Shown piece after piece: positions 18,203 to 26,766 of a DNA stretch of 64,000 nt (position 1 is the first letter of the stretch; every line of letters begins with the position of its first letter). This stretch comes from Serratia sp. PL17. GTDB lineage: Bacteria > Pseudomonadota > Gammaproteobacteria > Enterobacterales > Enterobacteriaceae. The DNA lies in contig NZ_JAFIBY010000004.1 of assembly GCF_017832355.1 (NCBI RefSeq), forward strand, positions 393,306 to 457,305, in the 5' to 3' direction. The position numbers and the translations under genes are program-made. The notes under the pieces were generated by a model. The model was not told where the DNA came from, searched no databases, and saw only the letters and a program-made list of their open reading frames with translations.

Positions 18203-18839
18203 GGAATTTCTTCTCCAAATAATGGCTGTAGCGCGACAACGGGTAGCACATCAGGAAATACCCCAGTGCGACCAGACCGAAAACTTTAAAAGGTTGATAC
18301 GTGACGTTATTCAGCATGGTGCCGGCCTTGGTCAGTTCGACAAAACCAATGATCGACGCCAGTGCAGTGCCTTTAATGACCTGAACGGAAAAACCGACGG
18401 TCGGTGCGATGGCAATGCGTACTGCCTGTGGCACCACCACCCGCGTCAGTGTCTGACCAAAACTCAGCCCAAGGCAGCGTGATGCCTCCCACTGGCCCTT
18501 CGGTAATGCAGTAATGCTGCCGGACCAGATATCCACCAAGAATGCGCTGGTGAATAACGTCAATGCCAACGCGGCGGCTGTCCAGGGGCTAACATCAATG
18601 CCGAACAGTGCCAGGCCAAAGAATGCCAGGAACAGCTGCATCAGCAGCGGTGTCCCCTGAAACAACTCGGTATAGCCGCGAACAAAACGCAGTGCCCACT
18701 TACGCTTGCTCAGGCGTAGCAGTAACAGCGGCAAGGTCACCAAAGTACCGCCAATAAATGCCGTTAGTGATAACAACAGCGTCCAGCGCGCCGCCAACAG
18801 CAAATTGCGCACAATGTCCCAATCGGTAAATGTCAGCAT
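18183..18839 (-). CDS. Polar amino-acid-type ABC transporter, permease
   Basis: This inner-membrane permease of the HisMQ family has 218 residues and about five membrane segments. The ATPase-coupling EAA loop is at QWEASRCLGLSFGQTL, and the family pattern RGYTELFQGTPLLMQLFL is present. It pairs with the next permease as a heterodimeric channel. It overlaps the ATPase gene by 20 bases and starts 5 bases after the preceding permease stop. Confidence 0.9.
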   Translation of the reverse strand: MLTFTDWDIVRNLLLAARWTLLLSLTAFIGGTLVTLPLLLLRLSKRKWALRFVRGYTELFQGTPLLMQLFLAFFGLALFGIDVSPWTAAALALTLFTSAFLVDIWSGSITALPKGQWEASRCLGLSFGQTLTRVVVPQAVRIAIAPTVGFSVQVIKGTALASIIGFVELTKAGTMLNNVTYQPFKVFGLVALGYFLMCYPLSRYSHYLEKKFHAAHHN

Positions 18840-18844
18840 CAGCC

Positions 18845-19504
18845 TTAGCTCCCTAAAAAACGGCGTCCGGCGGCCAGGAAGAGTTGGCGCATCAATATGG
18901 ATAACAGCAGGTAAAACAGCGCCGTCACCAGATACACCTCAAAGCTGAGGAAGGTGCGCGACTGGATCAGGTTGGCAGCAAACGTCAGCTCCTCAAAAGA
19001 CACCTGTGACACCACCGATGAACCCAGCATGACAATGATGCACTGGCTGACCAGCGCCGGATAAATCCGTTGAAGCGACGGCGGTAGCACGATGCGTAAA
19101 AACGTCTGGCTTCGACTGAAACCGAGCACTCGCCCCGCCTCCCACTGGCCTTTCGGCGTGACCTGAATACCTGCACGGATGATTTCGGTGCTGTACGCGC
19201 CCAGATTAACCACCATCGCCAGCAATGCCGCCTGCCCGGCGGTCAGCTTCCATCCCAGACTTGGCAGGCCAAATACAATAAAGAACAGCTGCACCACAAA
19301 CGGCGTATTACGCACAATCTCAACGTAAACACCCCAAACGTGGCTGAGCAGGTTAGCCTTGCCGCTGCGGAGTGCCGCGCCGAAAATACCCAGTGTGACC
19401 CCCAGCACCGTGGCCATGGCCGTCAGTTCAATGGTGGTCAGCAGACCCGCCAGCAACTCAGGCAGGTAAGGCCACAGAGCAGGAAAGTTAAGCTGATAGG
19501 TCAT
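18845..19504 (-). CDS. Polar amino-acid-type ABC transporter, permease
   Basis: The second permease of the importer has 219 residues. Family motifs are YVEIVRNTPFVVQLFFI and the EAA loop QWEAGRVLGFSRSQTFLR. It begins 12 bases after the binding-protein stop and is followed closely by its partner, so the four genes form one unit. Confidence 0.9.
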   Translation of the reverse strand: MTYQLNFPALWPYLPELLAGLLTTIELTAMATVLGVTLGIFGAALRSGKANLLSHVWGVYVEIVRNTPFVVQLFFIVFGLPSLGWKLTAGQAALLAMVVNLGAYSTEIIRAGIQVTPKGQWEAGRVLGFSRSQTFLRIVLPPSLQRIYPALVSQCIIVMLGSSVVSQVSFEELTFAANLIQSRTFLSFEVYLVTALFYLLLSILMRQLFLAAGRRFLGS

Positions 19505-19516
19505 CAGGTGCCCCCG

Positions 19517-20308
19517 TTATGCGCCAAAGTTGGCAGGCAAAGGCGCTTTCAGCCATTTTTCCGACAGGCCATTCAGGGTGTTGTCTTTCAACGCCTGTTC
19601 AATCAGTTCATCCACTTTTGCTTTCAGGGCCGGCTCACCCAAGCGCAGGCCTACGTAGCACGGGGAATCTTTAAGCATGAATTTGGCTACTGGCGCTTTG
19701 GCCGGGTTCTGCCGCGCAATCGCACTCACTACCAAATTCCCGGTGGCGATGTATTGCACTTGCCCGGAAAGATAGGCCGACAGCGTGGTGTTGTTATCCT
19801 CATATCGCTTAATCTGCGCGCCCTTGGGCGCAGTGTCGCTCAGCACCATGTCTTCCACCGCTCCGCGCGTGACGCCAATGGTTTTACCGTCCAGTTGTGC
19901 AGCGTCGCCCAACGCAGTGTCTTTAGGGCCAAACACCCCAAGAAAGAAGGGTGCATAGGTGCGGCTGAACGCGATGGCCTTTTCACGCTCTGCATTTTTC
20001 CCCAAACTGGAGATCACCAGATCGACCTTGTTGGTCTGCAGATAGGGCACGCGGTTGGCGCTGGTCACGGGCACCAGCTGCAACTTAAGTTTCATCTTGT
20101 TGGCCAGATACTGCGCCATATCGATGTCATAACCCTGAGGCTGCAGATCGGTACCCACCGAGCCAAACGGTGGAAAATCCTGAGGTACTGCGACCCGCAA
20201 CACGCCGCGCTGCTGGATTTCTTGCAGTTGATCCGCCATCGCCGTTGCGGCCTGCGCCATCAACAACACCGCACCTAACGCCGCTACCCCGATTTTCTTG
20301 AAGTTCAT
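19517..20308 (-). CDS. ABC transporter periplasmic substrate-binding protein
   Basis: This is a 263-residue family 3 solute-binding protein. A signal peptide is visible with likely cleavage after AMA (about residue 25), followed by the domain start RGVLRVAVPQDFPPFG and the conserved KVDLVISSLGKNAERE stretch. It is the first gene of a four-gene importer. Specificity cannot be read from the sequence. It could bind an amino acid, but the flanking ureide catabolism genes make allantoate, oxalurate or oxamate worth testing. Confidence 0.9.
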   Translation of the reverse strand: MNFKKIGVAALGAVLLMAQAATAMADQLQEIQQRGVLRVAVPQDFPPFGSVGTDLQPQGYDIDMAQYLANKMKLKLQLVPVTSANRVPYLQTNKVDLVISSLGKNAEREKAIAFSRTYAPFFLGVFGPKDTALGDAAQLDGKTIGVTRGAVEDMVLSDTAPKGAQIKRYEDNNTTLSAYLSGQVQYIATGNLVVSAIARQNPAKAPVAKFMLKDSPCYVGLRLGEPALKAKVDELIEQALKDNTLNGLSEKWLKAPLPANFGA

Positions 20309-20526
20309 AGATTATCCCCGATGGTGAAATGATGAAACAAAAGATTCTTTGATTATCACTCTGCAACTAATGTGCCAATTCACGGTATTGGGAATGTTTG
20401 GTATGACTGCCCGTCAGTGAGGGCATCAGGAGGGGGATTAGCCTGCCATGGACAGGGCAAGGCTCATCCATCAAACGGGAAAATAACGCACCATCAAAGT
20501 GCGAAAGCACCAAAATAGCGCTGAGA
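20309..20526. other. Spacer between the ABC operon and hpxU
   Basis: This stretch lies upstream of the ABC operon and downstream of hpxU, both minus strand. It is AT-rich near 20330-20400, so it probably holds the ABC promoter. I see no coding sequence or clear terminator. Confidence 0.4.
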
Positions 20527-21366
20527 TTAGCGCTGCTCCAGCTCGTCCAAATCGCTATACAGATCTGCGATCTGGTGAATGCGTTGACGCCCTTGCGCCA
20601 GCGTCTCGTGCAGCAAGGCGTTGCTCAGCAGATTCGCCAGGCTCATGGCTGCGGAATAACTGTCGAAAGCAGAAACGCTATCAAGTGGCGTCGCCAGATG
20701 CCAGCTCGCCAACGGGATCAACGCCTGTGCTTGAGGCTCGCACACCAGCAGCGTCGGTACCTGTTGCCCCTGCAGCTGCGTCAGCAATGCCCGCAGCTGC
20801 CGCGGCCTGCGGCGGAAAGCCACCACCACGGCAACATCCCGTTTATCCAAATCAACCAGCTCTTCTGCCAGCGTCTGGCCAGGTTGCGGCACCAGCAGGA
20901 CCTGCTCACGGACTTGCATCAGCTGCTGGCGCAGGTGCATCGCGACCGGGTAGCTGTTGCGAAACCCCATCAGTACTACGCGCCGCGCCTTCACCAAAGC
21001 GGCGATCACCGCCGTGAACTGATGGGTATCCATGTGGTTCACCCAGTGGGTGAGATTAGCCATTTCCTGTTTGTAGTGCCGCGCCAACAAGGTGTTGCCC
21101 TGTACCGCATCACGATTATCCGTCAAGGGCATACCGCTTTGGCGCAAGGTGCGCAATTCGTCGCGCATAGTACGGTAGCTCGGGTAGCCCAGGCGTTTGA
21201 ACAGGCGGCTGACCGTGGCTTTGGACACGCCGCTCAGGCGCGCCAGCTCAGCGCTGTTGTAGCTGATCAGGTCATCAAAGTGATCGAAAATAAAGTCAGC
21301 CACCCGCTGTTCCTGCGGCGTGAGCTGCGGATATTCACCGCGCAAGCGTTCGTCTATCTGCTTCAT
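20527..21366 (-). CDS. hpxU: RpiR-family regulator HpxU
   Basis: This 279-residue regulator has an N-terminal RpiR/MurR helix-turn-helix (ELARLSGVSKATVSRLFKRL, about residues 40-60) and a C-terminal SIS domain around VVLMGFRNSYPVAM, which normally senses a phosphosugar or other small ligand. It is divergent from hpxWXYZ, as in Klebsiella, and probably controls that operon, perhaps also the ABC genes. The effector is unknown. Confidence 0.85.
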   Translation of the reverse strand: MKQIDERLRGEYPQLTPQEQRVADFIFDHFDDLISYNSAELARLSGVSKATVSRLFKRLGYPSYRTMRDELRTLRQSGMPLTDNRDAVQGNTLLARHYKQEMANLTHWVNHMDTHQFTAVIAALVKARRVVLMGFRNSYPVAMHLRQQLMQVREQVLLVPQPGQTLAEELVDLDKRDVAVVVAFRRRPRQLRALLTQLQGQQVPTLLVCEPQAQALIPLASWHLATPLDSVSAFDSYSAAMSLANLLSNALLHETLAQGRQRIHQIADLYSDLDELEQR

Positions 21367-21380
21367 TGCTGCTCCTGCTG

Positions 21381-21502
21381 TCCCCCATAATTATCAACGT
21401 GCAGCCCGGTGGCAACCGAGCAATCCCCAGAAGCTCAGTCAGTTAAGTGACTGGGGGTGGGCGCAGAAGTCAACGCCGCGGCAATGTGAAATAGGACGGG
21501 GG
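21381..21502. repeat. Degenerate copy of the palindromic repeat family (E)
   Basis: Segments line up in order with copies A, C and D: GTGCAGCCCGGTGGCAA, CAATCCCCAGAAGCTCA, AAGTGACTGGGGG, CAACGCCGCGGCA and GACGGGGG. Similarity is visible but decayed, and the terminal CTTTCAAGTTG is lost. It lies in the hpxU-hpxW spacer. The assignment is by eye and less certain than the other copies. Confidence 0.45.
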
Positions 21503-21636
21503 TTGTAACCTTTGTTTCAGCGGAACATAGCACGCTCAAGCTACCTGCTGGCAAGCGATTATTGCCCTTCACGAAAACATGGAACATCTCTTGCTTGTGT
21601 TTAAGGCAGATGCTGACTTCAAACAAGGGCCAATAA

Positions 21637-23223
21637 ATGATTAACAGCAACACTGCGCCATTGGGCATGGCCGTCACGCCGCATCACCTCGCCAGCGAAA
21701 GTGCACTGGCGGTATTGCGTGAAGGCGGAAACGCAATTGAAGCGATGGTCGCCGCTGCCGCCACTATTGCCGTGGTCTACCCACATATGAACGGTTTGGG
21801 GGGTGACGGTTTTTGGTTGATCGTCCCGCCACAGGGCGATCCGGTGGCGATCGATGCAAGCGGTGCAGCCGGCTCTTTGGCGACGCTGGATTTTTACGCC
21901 GGCGAAAGCCACATTCCGCATAGAGGCCCCAAAGCGGCACTGACTGTCGCGGGGACCCTTGGCGGCTGGCAGGAAGCGTTGGATTATTCGGTCGAACTGG
22001 GCGGCGAACAATTACCGCTCCCACGCCTGCTGGCCGATGCCATTCGCTATGCCGCAGATGGCATTCCGGTCACCGCCTCGCAAGAGGCTGCCACGCGGAG
22101 CAAATATCACGAACTGGCGGATTTGGAAGACTTTGCCCGCACCTTCCTGCCGCACGGCGAAATACCTCACGCCGGGCAACGTTTTTGCCAGCCGCAGCTG
22201 GCGGACACGCTGATTACGCTGGCCGAAGAGGGTTTGGACAGTTTCTATCGCGGCCCACTGGCACAGAGTATGGCGGCGGATATGGCTAAGCTCGGCATGC
22301 CACTCACCGCGCAGGATCTGGCAGATTATCGACCACGCCGTCGTACCCCCTTGCGGCTGGAGCATCAGAAAGGCGAGATCTTTAACCTGACGCCCCCGAC
22401 TCAGGGTCTCGTGTCGCTGGCGATCCTCGGGTTAACCGACCGGCTACCGCTTGCCAGCCGCAGCGAAGGTGCCGTCGTGCATGGCATTGTTGAAGCCACC
22501 AAGCTGGCATTCAGCCTGCGCGATCAATTCATCACAGATCCGCGGCATATGACGCAAGATCCACAAGCATTGCTGACAAATGAGCATCTGGATGCGCTGG
22601 CCCAACGCATCGATCCCCAGCAGGCCGCTCTCTGGGGGAAAGGTAAAGGCCCCGGCGATACCGTCTGGATGGGCGTGATGGACAGCAGCGGTCTGGCGGT
22701 GTCCTTTATCCAAAGCATTTACCACGAATTCGGCAGTGGCGTGGTGCTGCCGCAAAGTGGTGTGCTGTGGCAAAACCGCGGGGCCTCTTTCAGTCTGGAT
22801 GCGGCCCACCTGTTGGCACTGGCCCCCGGCAAACAACCCTTCCACACCTTAAACCCGGCGGCTGCACGTTTGTATGACGGGCGCACCCTGGTGTACGGCT
22901 CCATGGGCGGCGACGGTCAACCGCAGACTCAGGCGGCCGTATTTGTCCGCTATGTAGTGCAGGGTTTACCGCTGCAACAGGCGATCAGTGCGCCACGCTG
23001 GCTACTCGGCCGCACCTGGGGCGAAAGCTCCGACTCGTTGAAGCTTGAAGGACGCTTCTCTGAGGAAACCCTGACCTATTTACGCCAACGCGGACACGAT
23101 GTGGAACTGCTGCCTGATTTTAGCGAAGCCGTCGGCCACGCCGGGGCCATTGTTCGCCATACTAACGGCATGCTTGAAGGCGCTTTTGATCCACGCAGCA
23201 ACGGCAGCGCCGCTGGCTTCTAA
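21637..23223 (+). CDS. hpxW: Oxamate amidohydrolase HpxW (gamma-glutamyltransferase family)
   Basis: This is a 528-residue Ntn-hydrolase of the gamma-glutamyltranspeptidase family. Self-cleavage should expose Thr342 in GPGDTVWMGVMDSSG as nucleophile. There is no signal peptide, unlike typical periplasmic GGTs. Klebsiella HpxW is known to hydrolyse oxamate to oxalate and ammonia at the end of ureide breakdown. AAGGG precedes the ATG. It heads the hpxWXYZ operon, divergent from hpxU. Confidence 0.9.
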   Translation: MINSNTAPLGMAVTPHHLASESALAVLREGGNAIEAMVAAAATIAVVYPHMNGLGGDGFWLIVPPQGDPVAIDASGAAGSLATLDFYAGESHIPHRGPKAALTVAGTLGGWQEALDYSVELGGEQLPLPRLLADAIRYAADGIPVTASQEAATRSKYHELADLEDFARTFLPHGEIPHAGQRFCQPQLADTLITLAEEGLDSFYRGPLAQSMAADMAKLGMPLTAQDLADYRPRRRTPLRLEHQKGEIFNLTPPTQGLVSLAILGLTDRLPLASRSEGAVVHGIVEATKLAFSLRDQFITDPRHMTQDPQALLTNEHLDALAQRIDPQQAALWGKGKGPGDTVWMGVMDSSGLAVSFIQSIYHEFGSGVVLPQSGVLWQNRGASFSLDAAHLLALAPGKQPFHTLNPAAARLYDGRTLVYGSMGGDGQPQTQAAVFVRYVVQGLPLQQAISAPRWLLGRTWGESSDSLKLEGRFSEETLTYLRQRGHDVELLPDFSEAVGHAGAIVRHTNGMLEGAFDPRSNGSAAGF

Positions 23224-23247
23224 CCGCTCTATCTAGAAGAGGACACA

Positions 23248-23439
23248 ATGAACAACTCACTCCCCACAGACTGGGCAGCCTATATCCGCCAGATGGAAGC
23301 CGTATTGGCCCTGGAGCTGGATGACGTGCGTCGCCAGGAACTGTTGACCCAGTACAACCGCATCGCGGCGATGGCCGAACCGCTGATGGCTTTGCCGCTC
23401 GATCAGCGTCTGGAAATTGCCGGGGTATATCGAGCATGA
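23248..23439 (+). CDS. hpxX: HpxX, small GatC-like partner (DUF4089)
   Basis: This 63-residue protein is of the kind found next to HpxY amidases. It is a helical polypeptide with the pattern DDVRRQELLTQYNRIAAMA. By analogy with GatC beside GatA, it may be a small stabilising subunit of HpxY. AGAGGA lies about 8 bases before the start, and it overlaps hpxY by 4 bases. Confidence 0.83.
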   Translation: MNNSLPTDWAAYIRQMEAVLALELDDVRRQELLTQYNRIAAMAEPLMALPLDQRLEIAGVYRA

Positions 23440-24836
23440 ATCCGTTAAGCGAACTGTCGATCGCCGAGATCCGCGCCGCTCTGAATCAGGGTGCGATTTC
23501 TGCCCGTGAGATCGCCCAGCACACGCTGGAACGTCTTGATGATCTCAATCCTTCGTTGAACGCCTACACCCACATCACCCGCGAACGAATGCTGAGCGAA
23601 GCCGATCATATTGATCGCATTCGTGCCAAGGGCCAGGTACTGCCGACTTTGGCAGCCATTCCCTATGCGGTGAAAAACCTGTTCGATGTCACAGGAGAAA
23701 CCACCTTAGCGGGTGCCAGCCTGTTCAGCGATAACCCGCCCGCAAAACAGGATGCCTGGGTGGTGAGTAAACTGGCAGCACAAGGTGCGCTGCTCTCCGG
23801 CATGCTGAATATGGACGCCTATGCCTACGGCTTCACCACCGAAAATAGCCACTACGGCGCGACGCGCAACCCACACGACACCACACGCATTGCCGGCGGC
23901 TCCTCCGGCGGTTCAGCGGCGGCAGTCGCAGCCGGGTTAGTGACATTTTCGCTCGGCAGCGATACCAACGGTTCAATACGTGTGCCCGCCTCGTTGTGCG
24001 GTATCTTTGGCCTGAAACCCACTTTCGGTCGCCTGTCGCGGAGTGGCAGCCAACCCTTTATCGCCAGTCTGGATCATGTTGGCCCCTTTGCACGCCGGGT
24101 CCGCGATCTGGCAACGGTGTATGACGTCATGCAAGGCACCGACATCGACGATCGCTTCCAGGCGGATAAACCGATCACCCAAACCGAGTCTTTGCTGTCG
24201 CGTGGACAACAAGGGCTACGTTGCGCAGTGCTGGCAGGGTATTTCCAGCATTGGTGCGATGACGACGCAAAAGCGGCGGTTCAGCAGGTCGCTCAGGCAC
24301 TTGAAGCCATCGCCGACGTCGAATTGCCACAGGCTGAACTGGCACGTTCTGCCGCGTTTATACTCACCGCAGCCGAGGGCGGTAATCACTACCTGCCACT
24401 GCTGCGTAGCCAACCTGAACGCTTTGAGCCATTGTCGCGTGAGCGCTTGTTGGCCGGCGCTATGCTGCCTGCCGCTTGGTATGTGCAGGCACAACGCTTC
24501 CGCTCCCATTTCCAGCAGCAGGTATTGCCCTTGTTTGAACACTGGGACATTTTGATTGCCCCAGCAACCCCGTGCAGCGCCACGCTCATTGGCCAGGAAA
24601 CCATGCGCATCAACGGAACCGATCTGCCCATTCGTGCCAATATGGGGATGCTGACACAACCTATTTCCTTCCTTGGCTTGCCGGTGGTGACAGTACCGCT
24701 GAAAACGGCCTCTGGCCTGCCAATTGGTCTGCAGTTGATCGCCCCGCCGTGGCGGGAGGATCTGGCACTGCGCGCCGCCTACGCGCTGGAACAACGCGGC
24801 GTGGCGGCCTGTGTTTTACCGGGCAAACAGGATTAA
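23436..24836 (+). CDS. hpxY: HpxY, amidase-signature hydrolase (AtzF/GatA-like)
   Basis: This 466-residue amidase-signature enzyme has the expected Ser-cisSer-Lys machinery: K80 in IPYAVKN, the GGSSGGS loop at about 154-160, and nucleophile S179 in [12 protein letters not shown]. Resemblance is to allophanate hydrolase and Glu-tRNA amidotransferase A subunits. The product of the family in hpx operons is not firmly established to my knowledge. Oxalurate or another ureide is a reasonable substrate, given the neighbouring oxamate hydrolase gene. Translation is coupled to hpxX. Confidence 0.88.
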   Translation: MNPLSELSIAEIRAALNQGAISAREIAQHTLERLDDLNPSLNAYTHITRERMLSEADHIDRIRAKGQVLPTLAAIPYAVKNLFDVTGETTLAGASLFSDNPPAKQDAWVVSKLAAQGALLSGMLNMDAYAYGFTTENSHYGATRNPHDTTRIAGGSSGGSAAAVAAGLVTFSLGSDTNGSIRVPASLCGIFGLKPTFGRLSRSGSQPFIASLDHVGPFARRVRDLATVYDVMQGTDIDDRFQADKPITQTESLLSRGQQGLRCAVLAGYFQHWCDDDAKAAVQQVAQALEAIADVELPQAELARSAAFILTAAEGGNHYLPLLRSQPERFEPLSRERLLAGAMLPAAWYVQAQRFRSHFQQQVLPLFEHWDILIAPATPCSATLIGQETMRINGTDLPIRANMGMLTQPISFLGLPVVTVPLKTASGLPIGLQLIAPPWREDLALRAAYALEQRGVAACVLPGKQD

Positions 24837-24839
24837 CAG

Positions 24840-25226
24840 ATGAAGAGTGACCATATTGATCGCCCAGCGGTATTGGCAGAGGTGAACGCCGCCTTTTATC
24901 GCTATGAGCAGGCGTTGATTAGCAATGATATTGACGTATTGGATGAGCTGTTCTGGCACGATGGACGCACCGTCCGTTATGGCGCGACAGAGAATTTGTA
25001 CGGTATCGATCAGATCCGTGATTTCCGTCTGCAGCGGCCATCAAAAGGGCTGGACCGCGTGTTGGAAAACACCGTCATCACCACCTACGGTGACGATATG
25101 GCGGTAGCCAGCACCGAATTCCGCCGTCCAGGCAGCGAACGCATCGGTCGCCAAATGCAAACCTGGTCCAAACTGCCCTGCGGTTGGCGTATTGTGGCAG
25201 CGCACGTGAGTTTGATGGCCAGTTAA
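24840..25226 (+). CDS. hpxZ: HpxZ, SnoaL/NTF2-like protein (DUF3225)
   Basis: This 128-residue protein has a SnoaL-like alpha+beta barrel pattern (VNAAFYRYEQALISNDIDVLDELFW, then TVRYGATENLYG). Members accompany AtzF-type amidases, and their role is not known. It begins 3 bases after the hpxY stop and closes the operon. Confidence 0.84.
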   Translation: MKSDHIDRPAVLAEVNAAFYRYEQALISNDIDVLDELFWHDGRTVRYGATENLYGIDQIRDFRLQRPSKGLDRVLENTVITTYGDDMAVASTEFRRPGSERIGRQMQTWSKLPCGWRIVAAHVSLMAS

Positions 25227-25278
25227 ATCACATCGCACAAAAATTGGACAACATGGCATGCGGAGTCTTATAGTCGCT

Positions 25279-25293
25279 AAAGGTATTACCTTT
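25279..25293. promoter_or_regulatory. Candidate autoregulatory operator of the toxin-antitoxin pair
   Basis: The palindrome AAAGGTATTACCTTT lies 19 bases before the antitoxin ATG. TATAGT is just upstream at 25270-25275 and TTGGAC about 19 bases further upstream, together resembling a promoter. Ribbon-helix-helix antitoxins bind such short palindromes at their own promoters, so autoregulation is likely. Confidence 0.5.
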
Positions 25294-25311
25294 AATTAAT
25301 TGAGGCTACTT

Positions 25312-25590
25312 ATGACTACTGCTACATCGATAAAAATTGATGATGAGCTTAAACAACGGGTGCAACACATCGCGGCCACACGTCAGCGGAGTACGCACTG
25401 GATTATGCGTGAGGCGATCCGCGAATACGTCGAGCGAGAAGAAAAGCGCGAAGCGCTACGCAAAGATGCGCTGCAGGCGTGGGAAACCTATCAGGCCAAT
25501 GGTAAACATCTGACTCAGGATGAGGCTAACAGTTGGCTCACCAACCTGGAAAAAGGTGACGATACGGAGATACCGGAGTGCCACAACTGA
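25312..25590 (+). CDS. Ribbon-helix-helix (CopG/ParD-like) antitoxin
   Basis: This 92-residue protein starts TATSIKIDDELKQRVQHIA, a typical ribbon-helix-helix DNA-binding N-terminus, and continues as a charged helical region that should wrap the toxin. I chose the ATG 7-8 bases after TGAGG; an in-frame TTG lies four codons earlier. It overlaps the toxin gene by 13 bases, the usual order for such modules. Confidence 0.88.
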   Translation: MTTATSIKIDDELKQRVQHIAATRQRSTHWIMREAIREYVEREEKREALRKDALQAWETYQANGKHLTQDEANSWLTNLEKGDDTEIPECHN

Positions 25591-25868
25591 TATGGACGCC
25601 TGCAGCACTGCTTGATATACAGCGACTGTACCGATTTCTGGCGGCAAAAGATCGCCATGCGGCTCAAAGAGCTATTGCCACCATACGTAGCAATATCAAT
25701 ATATTGGCCCATCATCCACAGGCTGGTCGGCCGGTTGATGATATGGATATTGAATTTAGGGAATGGCCGATCGACTTCGGCGGCAGCGGCTATATCGCGT
25801 TGTATCATTTTGATGGTCGCACCGCAGTTCTGCTGGCGGTGCGTCACCAAAGTGAAGCCGGTTATTGA
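25578..25868 (+). CDS. RelE/ParE-superfamily toxin
   Basis: This 96-residue protein starts with GTG and shows the ParE pattern: PAALLDIQRLYRFLA near the N-terminus, then HHPQAGRPVDDM, and a C-terminal YIALYHFDGRTAVLLAVRHQ strand pair. ParE toxins poison DNA gyrase and RelE toxins cut ribosomal mRNA. The sequence alone does not say which applies. The pair sits at the junction between hpxZ and the aerobactin genes. Confidence 0.86.
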   Translation: MPQLIWTPAALLDIQRLYRFLAAKDRHAAQRAIATIRSNINILAHHPQAGRPVDDMDIEFREWPIDFGGSGYIALYHFDGRTAVLLAVRHQSEAGY

Positions 25869-25877
25869 TGGATTAAC

Positions 25878-26762
25878 TCAACACCAATACGCCATAAAGT
25901 TAACGGTGGATCGATCCAGATCGCGCTCACCAATCAGGTAACGGCGTAAAGCCTTCACCGCTGAAGACTCCGCCGCGACCCAGGCATAGAAGCTTTTCGC
26001 GCCTTCTGCACGTTCCCACAACAAATCGCCTCCCAGGCTATTTTCCGCCAGCGACTGCGCTTGTTCACGTGCCGACTCAGGAATATTCACCCGCTGGCGC
26101 ACCGACTCCACCAGCAGCGTACCCTGCACCTGCTGATGCCCGACGTCACGCGGTAACCAGTACACCTCGGCAAAGGGGAAACGGTCCATGTTCAGGCAGT
26201 CGCCCGCCACCGGCACCTCGAAGAACGCCTGCACTCGCGGCGGATTGGCCCGTTGCGCCAACTGTTCCAGAATCCCCATCGCCGCCGGCACGGCCGTTTC
26301 GTCGGCAATCAGCAGAGCCTGTTGTAACGCACTCGGCGGTGACCATTCGTAGCCACCGCTGTCACCGTCAAAATCAGCATTGGGTGCCACCGTCTGAAGA
26401 GTATCTCCCGGTTTGGCCTGCGTCGCCCAGGCAGAGGCTGGCCCATTAACACCATGCAGCACAAATTCGACGTCCATTTGGTTTTGTTCGACGCGTAAGG
26501 CACGCAGCGTATAGGTGCGCATCACCGGGCGCTGCGCTTTCGGTATCGCCATATAGTCCCGATACCAGTCGTCGCTGTTTTCCAGACGCAAGATCTGCCC
26601 CTCCTCCACCGGGAATAACAGTTTGATGCGCTGATCCGGCGCTTCCAGCTTCATGCGATGGACGTCCGGTCCCTCGAAAACGCAGCGCAGCAAGGAAGGC
26701 GATACGTTCTCTTTTACTTTCAGTGTGATATCAAAAATTCTATAGCTTGATACGCCGGACAT
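25878..26762 (-). CDS. Siderophore-interacting protein (FAD ferric reductase)
   Basis: This 294-residue ViuB/YqjH-type flavoprotein should reduce ferric siderophore in the cytoplasm and release Fe(II). The FAD-binding motif RTYTLRALR is at about residues 80-88, followed by the NADPH-binding domain (QALLIADETAVPA). The start is 4 bases after the stop of the transporter gene, with GGGAG upstream. Its stop lies 10 bases from the convergent toxin gene. Typical E. coli aerobactin loci lack this gene. Confidence 0.9.
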   Translation of the reverse strand: MSGVSSYRIFDITLKVKENVSPSLLRCVFEGPDVHRMKLEAPDQRIKLLFPVEEGQILRLENSDDWYRDYMAIPKAQRPVMRTYTLRALRVEQNQMDVEFVLHGVNGPASAWATQAKPGDTLQTVAPNADFDGDSGGYEWSPPSALQQALLIADETAVPAAMGILEQLAQRANPPRVQAFFEVPVAGDCLNMDRFPFAEVYWLPRDVGHQQVQGTLLVESVRQRVNIPESAREQAQSLAENSLGGDLLWERAEGAKSFYAWVAAESSAVKALRRYLIGERDLDRSTVNFMAYWC

Positions 26763-26766
26763 GTCT

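Noticed and set aside
19340..20278. 312-codon open frame opposite the ABC permease and binding-protein genes
   Set aside because: It is a mirror of two genuine transporter genes, rich in Gln and His as expected of antisense frames.
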